Source: Schaalia odontolytica (lineage in GTDB: Bacteria; Actinomycetota; Actinomycetes; Actinomycetales; Actinomycetaceae). Taken from it: a stretch of 64,000 bases of DNA. Under the pieces are notes generated by a model that was not told the origin of the DNA, made no database searches, and saw only the letters and a program-made list of their open reading frames with translations. Location: assembly GCF_024584435.1 (NCBI RefSeq), contig NZ_CP102197.1, forward strand, positions 1,550,001 through 1,614,000, written 5' to 3'. This document shows positions 8,775 to 16,658 of the stretch, piece by piece. Made by a program: the position numbers and the translations under genes. How positions within the stretch are numbered: the first letter of the stretch is position 1; every line of letters starts with the position of its first letter.

Positions 8775-10136
8775 TTAGGTCGGATCCGTGCCGTCGACGC
8801 CTCCCCACGACGCGCCGGATGCGCTTGCACTCGCCTCATCCTGCGCGGCTGCGACGGGAAGCGCCGGCATCGGCAGCGGCCGCGCGCTGCGAGCAACGAG
8901 TGAGCGCAGCGCACGCTCCGCTGGCCCACGCGAGGACCCCCTGACCTCGGCGAGGATGCACCCGATACCGATCAGGACCCACACGCCGAGCGCAATCAAC
9001 GCGCCCACGGCGCTGCCGACGAAACGGACGCCGAGCACACCGAGCCCACCGAACGCGAGGATGAAGACCAGCGTCTGCGAGAGGTAGGCGGTCATCGAAC
9101 GCCGCCCGATCGCGCTCAGGAAGGTACACACGGTGCCAAGGCTTTCACGCGGGCCGCCACCGATGAGAGCGAGAAGAGCAAGCCACCCGCACGCGCCCAC
9201 GAGACCCGAGAGGTGATAGAGGGGGTTCGCCCACGTCAAGGAGTCTGCGAAGGCCCACCCCAGCTGCCCCAAGGCGAAGGGAATGCCTCCGGCGGCTCCG
9301 ACCGTCAGGCCGCCGGCAGCGATCGCCCCGAGGATTGCGCGATGCCCCGGAGGGTCCTGCAAAAGCCCAAGGCGCGCGACGCCGACGCCGATCATGACCG
9401 ACGGGACCACGAGGGACATCAGGAGCGTCATGGGGGTGACGATGATCCACTCACCCAGGGATATCAGCGGAAAGAGGGGGTGTAGAGCTCCCCGCGGGTG
9501 AGAACCGAGCGTCATCGAGCCACTACCCGCTGCAATCGCTATTCCCCACATCGACAACACGAATACCGCCGTGAACAACGCGCCGATCAGGCTCAGCAGC
9601 CATGCGCGTCCGGAGACCACAACCTCGGCGAAAATGACCGCGACCAGACCGTAGGCGCCGATGATGTCACCCGCAAAGACCATTCCGTGCAGGGCACCGA
9701 AAGCCAGCATCCACCAGCCACGGCGGCGGATGAGACGAGAGGCGGCGCGGCGCGCCCGCCGCTCCACCTCCTCATCGAAAATCTGGTGCTGAACGGGCGC
9801 CCAACCGGCGCTGACCTCGCTCGACACGGCCTCGCGAGCGGCGCGCCGCTCGCGCTCCATGGTGCGCATCGCCATGATCGCCATGCCGAAGCCGAAGAGG
9901 ATCGAGAAGAGGGGATAGGCTCGGCGGTCGACGAAAAGGGAACGCACGATGAACCACCACTGGTCGGCCGCGTTCATGACCTGAAGCAGCTCCGAACGAT
10001 TCGCCGGGTAGTCCGGGAAGTACTTCAGCCACCACGGCACATTCGCCAGGGCGATGAGAGCCAGCATGAAGCCGCGCGCGACATCGGGGGCAGGAAAACG
10101 CAGCTGGCGATCTCCCGTGAAGGAAAGGGCGGGCAT
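8775..10136 (-). CDS. DUF418 (YeiB-like) multipass membrane protein
   Basis: This is a 453-residue integral membrane protein with about nine or ten hydrophobic segments. It shows the family style: N-terminal PDVARGFMLALIALAN with early membrane helix, a LFSILFGFGMAI motif, a positively charged cytoplasmic loop (RRARRAASRLIRRRGW) and the C-terminal SAIGRRSMTAYLSQTL. DUF418 proteins resemble acyltransferase-3 type membrane proteins but their reaction is unknown. The ATG at 10136 is chosen because AAAGAGGA precedes it by 6 bases. The cytoplasmic tail is Ala/Ser-rich. Confidence 0.88.
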   Translation of the reverse strand: MPALSFTGDRQLRFPAPDVARGFMLALIALANVPWWLKYFPDYPANRSELLQVMNAADQWWFIVRSLFVDRRAYPLFSILFGFGMAIMAMRTMERERRAAREAVSSEVSAGWAPVQHQIFDEEVERRARRAASRLIRRRGWWMLAFGALHGMVFAGDIIGAYGLVAVIFAEVVVSGRAWLLSLIGALFTAVFVLSMWGIAIAAGSGSMTLGSHPRGALHPLFPLISLGEWIIVTPMTLLMSLVVPSVMIGVGVARLGLLQDPPGHRAILGAIAAGGLTVGAAGGIPFALGQLGWAFADSLTWANPLYHLSGLVGACGWLALLALIGGGPRESLGTVCTFLSAIGRRSMTAYLSQTLVFILAFGGLGVLGVRFVGSAVGALIALGVWVLIGIGCILAEVRGSSRGPAERALRSLVARSARPLPMPALPVAAAQDEASASASGASWGGVDGTDPT

Positions 10137-10174
10137 GAGTATCCTCTTTCGACGCTTCTCGCTACCTATGAGAA

Positions 10175-10209
10175 GGGGCGAGGCCGGAGAATCTCCCGAG
10201 CCTCGCCCC
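10175..10209 (-). terminator. Stem-loop terminator after the 10222-10902 gene
   Basis: GGGGCGAGGC and GCCTCGCCCC form a perfect 10-bp stem with a 15-base loop, 13 bases after the stop of the minus-strand gene. It is followed on that strand by TTCTCA rather than a long U-run. Confidence 0.65.
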
Positions 10210-10221
10210 GTGACCACCGGC

Positions 10222-10902
10222 TCAACCGATGGCGGACATCATGGCTTGCTGTTGGATCGCTCGACGCTTACCATTCGCTCTGACAACGAGGACGATCCCG
10301 ACGATCAACACGACGATTCCCGAAACGCCGATGACAGTCGACCAGATCATCGCGGAACCCGTTGACGCCATCACGTCGGCGCCGCTCATGTTGAGGCCCA
10401 TCAGTTTTGCACCCGAGTCAAGCCCGTCGCAACGCACGACGTAGTCACCGGCAGCGAGCCCGTCAATGGAATAGACGTTCTTCTCGTTATCGAAGGGACT
10501 CATCTGGTGACTCTGCTGACCCGAGTCGATCAGGGCACACGAATCAGCGGTCCCGGGACTGACCATCACCGTGTAGCTGCCACTGCTCGAGACCGTGACG
10601 CTATCGCCGTTGTCGATGGTTGCGGCTTGTGCGGCGGCCTCGCCGAGCGTACGAAAGCCCGTGGATAGGAGGACGACGAAGACGATGGGGGCCACGACGA
10701 CCATCATGAGGACACCGAGACCGATCAAGATGCCTCCGGGCGCCCGACTCGGGAGCTTCCCCGTCGGCATGACGGCAGGACCGGGGTAGCCGGGTCCAGG
10801 AACGCCACCGGGGTATCCCTGGGGAGCACCGGGCCCATTTTGCCCGTATTGCGGCCAGGGGGTTCCCTGCTCGCCGGGGACACCGTAGGAGGGATTCGAC
10901 AT
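10222..10902 (-). CDS. Two-helix membrane protein, paralogue of the 11090-11743 product
   Basis: I do not recognise a named family. The 226-residue product begins MSNPSYG, then has a Gly/Pro/Gln-rich cytoplasmic tail of about 55 residues, a membrane helix (about 60-83), an extracytoplasmic domain of about 95 residues with cysteines in SCALIDS and YVVRCDG, a second helix and a basic tail (RANGKRRAIQQQ). The ATG at 10902 has AGGAAGG upstream. It shares opening residues, topology, cysteine placement and the VRxNGKRR end with the gene at 11090, so the two arose by duplication. Paired hairpins separate them, so they are probably transcribed independently. Confidence 0.8.
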   Translation of the reverse strand: MSNPSYGVPGEQGTPWPQYGQNGPGAPQGYPGGVPGPGYPGPAVMPTGKLPSRAPGGILIGLGVLMMVVVAPIVFVVLLSTGFRTLGEAAAQAATIDNGDSVTVSSSGSYTVMVSPGTADSCALIDSGQQSHQMSPFDNEKNVYSIDGLAAGDYVVRCDGLDSGAKLMGLNMSGADVMASTGSAMIWSTVIGVSGIVVLIVGIVLVVRANGKRRAIQQQAMMSAIG

Positions 10903-11002
10903 GTTTGTGCCTTCCTGAAGGGGATGATGCTTAAGCATAACAACGGGGCAGCCGCAGCGAACAGTACGTCGCGACAATCGGATCAGATCTCTCTTGATCG
11001 TA

Positions 11003-11035
11003 CGCCGTTTCCTCTCCGAGGGAGGGGAAACGGCG
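11003..11035 (-). terminator. Strong stem-loop between paralogous membrane-protein genes
   Basis: CGCCGTTTCCTCTCC pairs with GGAGGGGAAACGGCG (15-bp stem, one wobble, 3-base loop). It lies directly after another hairpin at 11046-11078, giving tandem hairpins on the minus strand between the two genes. No U-run follows. Confidence 0.5.
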
Positions 11036-11045
11036 GGGCAGAAAA

Positions 11046-11078
11046 GGGCACGACCCCACAATCCTGGGGGTCGCGCCC
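11046..11078 (-). terminator. Rho-independent terminator after the 11090-11743 gene
   Basis: On the minus strand GGGCGCGACCCC and GGGGTCGTGCCC form a 12-bp stem with one mismatch, followed immediately by TTTT. It begins 11 bases after the stop codon. Confidence 0.8.
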
Positions 11079-11089
11079 TCACGGGTTCG

Positions 11090-11743
11090 TCAGCGCACGG
11101 CGCCCGTCATCGCTGCGCCCATGATGCGGCGGCGCTTGCCGTTTACCCTGACCAGAAGCACGATGCCGACGATCACGGCGATCACGCCTGCGACCCCCAC
11201 GATGGTGCCCCACAGAAATGGCATGACGAAAATCTGCGTGACGGCTTCCGGTGCCGTGTTGTACGCGATGACCTTTGTGCCGACGGTGGCAGCAACGCAT
11301 TGAAGCTTGTACTGACCTGCCGGGACGCCCGACGCAACGTACGACTTGCCGTTATCCCCATACGGGTCCAACCGGTACCTCGTGCCGCTCGAATCGATGA
11401 GCGAACACTCGGGGTCCTTACCGGCGACAGCCTTCACCGTGAAGTGTCCGTCCGCGGTCACCGTGACGACGCTGCCGTTGTCGGTGGTACCGCCCTGGAC
11501 CGATCTTCCGGGGGTGCTGGCAATCCCATAGAGCATCGCGGCGAAGAAAGTGATCGGCGCGATGACGATCATCAGAACCGCACCGAGGATGAGCGTGGCG
11601 ACGGCGGGGCCGCGGCCGGGCATCGACGGCACGCTCACCGGCGAAGGAGCACCGTAGCCCCGGGGGTCGCTGCGCGCAGCCTGACCATTGAGCGGGAACG
11701 CCGCGTGCTGATCGCCCGAGGGGCCGTAGGAGGGGTTGGACAT
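11090..11743 (-). CDS. Two-helix membrane protein, paralogue of the 10222-10902 product
   Basis: No family is recognised. The 217-residue product starts MSNPSYGPSG, with a Pro/Ala-rich cytoplasmic tail, a membrane helix at about 48-72, an extracytoplasmic beta-rich segment with cysteines in PECSLIDS and YKLQCVA (possibly a disulphide), a second helix and VRVNGKRRRI at the end. It lies 33 bases after gatD and may be the last gene of the murT-gatD unit; a terminator with a T-run follows. Function is unknown; the exposed domain resembles a small sensor or ligand-binding module but this is a guess. Confidence 0.8.
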   Translation of the reverse strand: MSNPSYGPSGDQHAAFPLNGQAARSDPRGYGAPSPVSVPSMPGRGPAVATLILGAVLMIVIAPITFFAAMLYGIASTPGRSVQGGTTDNGSVVTVTADGHFTVKAVAGKDPECSLIDSSGTRYRLDPYGDNGKSYVASGVPAGQYKLQCVAATVGTKVIAYNTAPEAVTQIFVMPFLWGTIVGVAGVIAVIVGIVLLVRVNGKRRRIMGAAMTGAVR

Positions 11744-11776
11744 GTGGGTGTCTTTCTGACTGATGGACGTGACGCG

Positions 11777-12516
11777 TTAGGGCATCCTCACGCCCGCCAG
11801 GCGCTGCGCACGCAGCTCAGCGACCCCCGGCACCTCGAGCGGAGCCAGCGTCGTGCCGGTTGCGCGCTGCAGCAGCAGGTCCGCGAGCTCGGGGTTGCGG
11901 GCGAGGACAGGGCCATGCATGTAGGTCGCTATGACGGATCCTTGAACGGCGCCGTCGTAGCACACCTCCGGTGCTTCTTCTCCCCGGGGTACGCCGTTGC
12001 CCACGCCCGAGATAACTCGGCCGAGCGGAGCCGCGTCGGGGCCAAGGACGGTGCCGCCTCCGTGGTTTTCGAAGCCGGTGAGGGTTTGCGTGAGGCATTC
12101 AAGGATAGGCGCGCAGACCAGTTCACCAATCGCGCGATGTCCCTGGGGGCGCGTGGTGATGTCGAGGACTCCCATGCCTGCGACGCGTGTGCCCCTCGCG
12201 TCCTCGTACCAGTGGCCGAGAACCTGCAGGGAGGCGCAGATGGCGAGCAGCGGACGACCCGCGTCAAGAGCGCGGGCAAGCCCCGAGGTGCCGCGGAACT
12301 TGTCTGCGCGAGCGCCTGAGCGGTGTCCTCGCCGCCGCCGAGCGTGTAGATATCGAGGCTGTCTGGAATCTCCTCATTCAGTCCAACGTGGACGATCTCA
12401 GCGTCAATGCCGCGCCTGCGGGCTCGCTCCGCCAGGATCAGCGCGTTGCCGCTGTCCCCGTAGGTGCCCAGGACCTCGGGCATCAAAACGCCGATGCGCA
12501 GCGTGGAGGCGCTCAT
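11777..12516 (-). pseudogene. gatD: GatD glutamine amidotransferase, frameshifted
   Basis: GatD supplies ammonia from glutamine to MurT for amidation of D-iso-glutamate in lipid II. The ATG at 12516 overlaps the murT stop (ATGA). The N-terminal part reads correctly (RIGVLMPEVLGTYGDSGNA to LGGGEDTAQAL) and then continues in the wrong frame. The rest of the family sequence resumes in another frame (KFRGTSGLARAL, the nucleophile region LLAICASLQVLGHWY, then ITTRPQGHRAIG and the His motif YMHGPVLARNPELADLLL) to a stop at 11777. The span of 740 bases is one short of a multiple of three, and adding one base near 12310, in a GCGC-rich run, restores a full-length protein of about 246 residues. Either the gene is broken or the assembly has a one-base error. 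Confidence 0.85.
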
Positions 12517-13823
12517 CGCGTGCCCTCCTTTCGATCGAGCAGGACCTTGAAGTCGCGCATGGCCGTGTAGTTGAGGAGCATCTCGACGCGACCGGGATCG
12601 CACGCTGCCAGGGCGTCCATGGGCAGGGGCACGAGGTCGCAGTGAACGCCCGCGTATTCGAGGCGCACGGCGAGGTCTGCGCCCCGTTCGCCGCAGGCGA
12701 GGACGCGGCGGCCGACCTGCTTGACACCGGAGAAGTCAACGTCCCAGAGCCAGGAGAGATCCTGCCCGTCGGGGACCTGTCCGTTGACGCCGATGACGAC
12801 CTGGTCGACACGCGGATCGATCATCGTCATGGCTTCCTGCCATCCGGCGGGGTTCTTGGCCAGCATGAGACGGGCGTTGCGTCCGTTGATGTCGTGGACG
12901 GAGTAGCGTCCGGCAACCTCCGTGACACCGTTGATGGCCTCGGCGGCGGTCGCAGGGTCAATGCCCATGGCGACGGCGGCGGCGACGGCCTGCGCGGCGT
13001 TACCGAGGTTCGCGCGTCCGGGGAGCTTCAGGGCGAGGGGGACGCTCGCGCCGCGAGGTCCGCGCAGCGTCGCGCGCGGGCCCTCGGGGGCGAGCTCGAC
13101 ATCCTCGAGCCACCACTGGGGCTGGGGACGGCGCTTCAGGTCGGGCAGTTCCTCCCCCTCGAAGGCCGGGATCAGGTGCCACCCGTCCTCGCTGCGCGCG
13201 ACGCGCCCCCCTCGGGGATACGCCGCACTGTCGCCTCCCCACCCGGCGCCGGCGGCGACCCACACGACGTTCGGATTGTCCGCGGCCGCAGACACGATCA
13301 GGGGGTCGTCGCAGTTGGCAACGACCGTGGCACTGGGGTGGGCGGATGCCCCTTCGCGCAAGCGGCGTTCGACCGTGCCGATCTCACCGACTCGGTCGAG
13401 CTGGTCACGCGAGAGGTTGAGGTAGACGAAAACGTCGGGATGCACGTCCGCCGCAACGGCCGGAACGTGCATCTCATCGACCTCAAGGGCGGCACGCGTT
13501 GCCCCTTCGCCTCTCATGAGCGCGGTGATGACGCCCGACGTCATGTTGTCACCGTTGGTATTGGAGGCAACCGGCCCGCCTCTTTCCAGGGCGGCTCGCA
13601 CCATCCGTGTTGTCGTCGACTTTCCATTGGTTCCCGTCACGACGACGCAGGAGTACGGGGCGGCGAGTTCCGCGAGGAATCTCGGGGAGATACGCAGGGC
13701 AACCTCGCCCCCGATCATTCCGCCGGAGCCTCGCCCAAGCGCTCGGGACGCACATCGTGCGGCTGTTCCGGCCGCCCGGGCTAGCCGCGAGCGCACCGAC
13801 AGGTGATGCGATGATTTCGTCAT
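12513..13823 (-). CDS. murT: MurT-family lipid II isoglutaminyl synthase, ligase subunit
   Basis: This 436-residue Mur-ligase-like subunit amidates the alpha-carboxyl of D-Glu in lipid II using ammonia from GatD. It shows an N-terminal basic helix, P-loop VVVTGTNGKSTT (near residue 62), the central ligase domain (VYLNLSRDQLDRVGE) and the C-terminal DUF1727 domain with WLWDVDFSGV and NYTAM. In relatives, two CxxC pairs form a zinc ribbon in the central domain; here the matching stretch reads AAYPRGGR and GWHLIP, so the cysteines are gone. The stop overlaps the start of gatD by 4 bases. Confidence 0.9.
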   Translation of the reverse strand: MTKSSHHLSVRSRLARAAGTAARCASRALGRGSGGMIGGEVALRISPRFLAELAAPYSCVVVTGTNGKSTTTRMVRAALERGGPVASNTNGDNMTSGVITALMRGEGATRAALEVDEMHVPAVAADVHPDVFVYLNLSRDQLDRVGEIGTVERRLREGASAHPSATVVANCDDPLIVSAAADNPNVVWVAAGAGWGGDSAAYPRGGRVARSEDGWHLIPAFEGEELPDLKRRPQPQWWLEDVELAPEGPRATLRGPRGASVPLALKLPGRANLGNAAQAVAAAVAMGIDPATAAEAINGVTEVAGRYSVHDINGRNARLMLAKNPAGWQEAMTMIDPRVDQVVIGVNGQVPDGQDLSWLWDVDFSGVKQVGRRVLACGERGADLAVRLEYAGVHCDLVPLPMDALAACDPGRVEMLLNYTAMRDFKVLLDRKEGTR

Positions 13824-14336
13824 GCACCCACGTTAACTCATGCGCCACCGACGCCGCGTCGCCAGGCTCAGGGCGCCCGCTCTCACCCCTCGCCAGGCCG
13901 GGGCGGGAAGGCCGGTGCCTCCCGCACCGCGACACGCCGCATGCTCGCTGACCTGCGAATATAGTTACGCACCCCATATCGGAGTTACCCACGCCATGCC
14001 ACTGTGATCGTCTCGACATATCCCTTTGGTCGATCCTTCGCCATCGCCCGCATGCACGCCGCTCACTCGCGGGTCACAATCGGCAAGATTTCAACGAAAC
14101 TCGCCGATTCTTCGACGCGCCCGCAGCCGCGAGATCACCCGAGGAGAGAGCCGACCCTTGACGCACGCTTCCCCCAACTCGATTGCACATATGTGCGAAC
14201 CGTCTCCCGGGTCGACAATCGACTATCAAAACCGGCTGTGACCTGGTAAAACTATCATCAGCAGGCGAAAGCCTGTCGCCTGTTCCAGGCTTCGATCGTG
14301 GGTCCTGTGTGCCCCCGGATCCTCGATCGAATTACG
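13824..14336. other. Intergenic region between murT and the dnaK-operon terminator
   Basis: This 513-base stretch has no convincing gene. It must contain the murT promoter. A 12-bp perfect palindrome GCACATATGTGC lies at 14185-14196. Base composition from about 13960 to 14340 is more AT-rich than the flanking genes. No RNA gene was recognised. Confidence 0.5.
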
Positions 14337-14369
14337 CTGCGGGACCCATCCGTTGGATGGGTCCCGCAG
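14337..14369 (-). terminator. Perfect 15-bp hairpin ending the dnaK operon
   Basis: CTGCGGGACCCATCC and GGATGGGTCCCGCAG form an uninterrupted 15-bp stem around a 3-base loop, 20 bases after the hspR stop. No long U-run follows, but position and strength suit a terminator. Confidence 0.75.
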
Positions 14370-14389
14370 TTCTATTGCGTCACCAATCG

Positions 14390-14944
14390 CTAGCGGCCAG
14401 GGACGATCGTCCCCTCGATGACCGCTCGCACGCCGCCACGCCTCCGCTGCCTGCCGACGACGGAGGACGCCTGCCCGTCGACAGATGTGAGCGCGGTGAG
14501 CGCGCGCATCGGGTTCCACACCGTGAGAGATCCGCCCGAGGCGACGGAGGACTCCCGCCCCTCCCAGGCTCGCTGGCCTCTCCTCATCGGCATGACCTGA
14601 CCGTCGGGGGAGGCGGCGAAGACACGGTTACGGCGAGCCTCGGAGGCGGCGACCGTGGCACGCAGGCCGTCGCACTCCGCCTCGAGCTCCTCGACGCGGC
14701 GCTCGAGGTCGAGGATGCGCCGGATTCCCGCCAGGTTGATCCCCTCTTCCTGACTCATGCGTTGCACATCGCGCAGCCTCTGCACGTCTCGCTTCGTGTA
14801 GCGCCGCCCCTTCCCCTTCGTGCGCGCCGGAATCACCAGGCCGAGACGGTCGTACTGCCGCAAGGTCTGAGGGTGCATACCGGACAGCTCCGCCGCAACG
14901 GAGATGGCGAAGGTGATCGCCTCGCCTCGCCCCTTCACTGCCAT
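14390..14944 (-). CDS. hspR: Heat-shock repressor HspR (MerR family)
   Basis: This 184-residue MerR-type repressor binds HAIR elements and, in characterised actinobacteria, uses DnaK as co-repressor to shut off dnaK and clpB. The winged HTH is at residues 10-80 (AAELSGMHPQTLRQYDRLGL, then GRRYTKRDVQRLRDV), followed by the conserved EEGINLAGIRRIL and a coiled-coil. The C-terminal tail after residue 125 is longer than in most HspR proteins and lacks recognisable features. It is the last gene of dnaK-grpE-dnaJ-hspR, 3 bases after dnaJ, so it is autoregulated with the operon. Confidence 0.95.
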   Translation of the reverse strand: MAVKGRGEAITFAISVAAELSGMHPQTLRQYDRLGLVIPARTKGKGRRYTKRDVQRLRDVQRMSQEEGINLAGIRRILDLERRVEELEAECDGLRATVAASEARRNRVFAASPDGQVMPMRRGQRAWEGRESSVASGGSLTVWNPMRALTALTSVDGQASSVVGRQRRRGGVRAVIEGTIVPGR

Positions 14945-14947
14945 GGC

Positions 14948-15997
14948 TTACTCCTGCGCCGTCTTCGCCAGGGACGCACGCACGTCGAGGTCTCCCTCGG
15001 CCTGCGCCATCTCCTTCGCAAGTCTCTTCAGCTCACGGTTCGGTTTCTCGGGGACCTGGATGGCCACGCGAGCGACCAGGTCACCGCTCACCTTGGAGGT
15101 TGAGACCCCCTTGCCACGCACCCGAATCTCGGTGCCCGACGAAGAACCCTCGGGCACCTTTACCGCGGCCGTGCCGCCGTCAATCATGGGCACGTCGATG
15201 ACGGTGCCGAGGATCGCCTCGGACACGGTGACAGGCAGCGTCACCACGAGGTCATTGCCCTCGCGCGAGTACACGGGGTGCGGCTTCACCGTCACGGTAA
15301 CCTCAAGGTCGCCGGTGGGGCCGCCGTGCAGGCCGGGCTTCCCGTGACCCTTGACGCGAACCTTCTGGCCATCCTTGATGCCGGCAGGGATGCGGACCTT
15401 GATCGGAGAGCCTCCAACCTTGATGGTCAGGGTCGCCCCATTCAGAGCCTGGCGCAAGGAGATGGACAGCTTGGCGCGCACCGTCCCGCCCTTTTCGGGC
15501 GTAGGTGCGCCGTGCGAGGCCCGGGCGCTGAAGGGAGACCCGTAGGACTCACCCCCGAATCGGGAGCTGCCACCCGCCGCGCCTCCAAAGAGACCGGAGA
15601 GGATATCCTCGAAGCCGGCCCCGCCGCCGGGCATGCCGGAGGCCTGGAAGCGCACGTTGTGGCCACCGCCGCCGAAACTGCCTCCGGCGCCGCTAAAGCC
15701 CCCGAAGAGGTCTTCGAAGCCGCCCGCTCCACCGGATCCTGCGGAGAAGCGCGCACCTCCGCCTGCCATGGCGCGAATCGCGTCGTAGCGCTTGCGTTCC
15801 TCGTCGTTGGACAGGACCGCGTATGCCTCGCCAATCTCCTTGAACCTGGTTTCGGCCGCCGTATCGCCCGGGTTCTGATCCGGGTGCCACTGCCGCGCCA
15901 GCTTACGGTAGGCCTTCGTGATGGCCTTCTTGTCCGCCTTCTTGTCGACTCCCAGGACCTTGTAGAAGTCCTTCGAGAACCACTCTTGTTCGCTCAC
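14948..15997 (-). CDS. dnaJ: DnaJ-type co-chaperone lacking the zinc-finger domain
   Basis: This 349-residue J-domain protein stimulates DnaK ATPase and delivers substrates. The J-domain occupies residues 8-75 with the HPD tripeptide in [10 protein letters not shown] long Gly/Phe region follows ([15 protein letters not shown] and later repeats, to about residue 165). The CxxCxGxG zinc-finger repeats are absent, making it a type II (CbpA/DnaJ1-like) form. The C-terminal peptide-binding domains contain [19 protein letters not shown]. It lies 40 bases after grpE. Confidence 0.95.
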   Translation of the reverse strand: MSEQEWFSKDFYKVLGVDKKADKKAITKAYRKLARQWHPDQNPGDTAAETRFKEIGEAYAVLSNDEERKRYDAIRAMAGGGARFSAGSGGAGGFEDLFGGFSGAGGSFGGGGHNVRFQASGMPGGGAGFEDILSGLFGGAAGGSSRFGGESYGSPFSARASHGAPTPEKGGTVRAKLSISLRQALNGATLTIKVGGSPIKVRIPAGIKDGQKVRVKGHGKPGLHGGPTGDLEVTVTVKPHPVYSREGNDLVVTLPVTVSEAILGTVIDVPMIDGGTAAVKVPEGSSSGTEIRVRGKGVSTSKVSGDLVARVAIQVPEKPNRELKRLAKEMAQAEGDLDVRASLAKTAQE

Positions 15998-16037
15998 GCG
16001 CGTTTCACCTCTCTTTCAGTCACGAGCATGTCGAAAG

Positions 16038-16658
16038 TCATTCAGGGTTGTTCACCAGCACCTTTGCGGCTCGCACGACGCGCTCATCGCGGCGGTAGCC
16101 ACCGGTCAGGACCTGCCCGATCACGGGATGGTCCACATCGGGGCTCGTGGTGGCCATCAGGGCATCGTGCAGGGCAGGATCGAAATCGTCACCCTCGGCT
16201 CCGTAGCGCTCCAGCCCGAAGCGCGTCTTGAGCGTGTCCTCGAGCTTCGCAGCGATCGACGCGAAGGGACCGTCCTCCAGGTCTCCGTGCGCGCGGGCCG
16301 CGGCGATGTCGTCGAGAACGCTGATGAGCGACTCAATGACCTCGTCCTGCCCGGCGGTCTTGTGACCCGGGATAGCTTCCTTGGAGCGACGCACGTAGTT
16401 CGCGTACTCCTGGCCCTGGTTGTAGAGCTCCGCGTTGGCGCGGGCCAGCTGGTCTTCGATGGTTGCGATGCGTTCGAGAGCCTTGGCAAGGTCAGAGTCC
16501 TCGACCTGGTCCTCGAAAGCACTCATATCATCAGCCGGATTCTCGGGCGAGGACGACTCTGCCGCCTGGCCGACCGGGGCCGACTCGAGGGAGTCGGCCC
16601 CGGGGGCGTTCGCGTCCTCGTTGGGCGCCGAGAAACCGTTGGTTTCCTCGGTGCTCAC
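16038..16658 (-). CDS. grpE: Nucleotide exchange factor GrpE
   Basis: This 206-residue protein promotes ADP release from DnaK. An acidic disordered N-terminus (about 1-60) precedes a long coiled-coil ([26 protein letters not shown] region) and the C-terminal beta domain with the family signature ending [25 protein letters not shown]. The GTG start at 16658 overlaps the dnaK stop by 4 bases, so translation is coupled to dnaK. Confidence 0.96.
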   Translation of the reverse strand: MSTEETNGFSAPNEDANAPGADSLESAPVGQAAESSSPENPADDMSAFEDQVEDSDLAKALERIATIEDQLARANAELYNQGQEYANYVRRSKEAIPGHKTAGQDEVIESLISVLDDIAAARAHGDLEDGPFASIAAKLEDTLKTRFGLERYGAEGDDFDPALHDALMATTSPDVDHPVIGQVLTGGYRRDERVVRAAKVLVNNPE

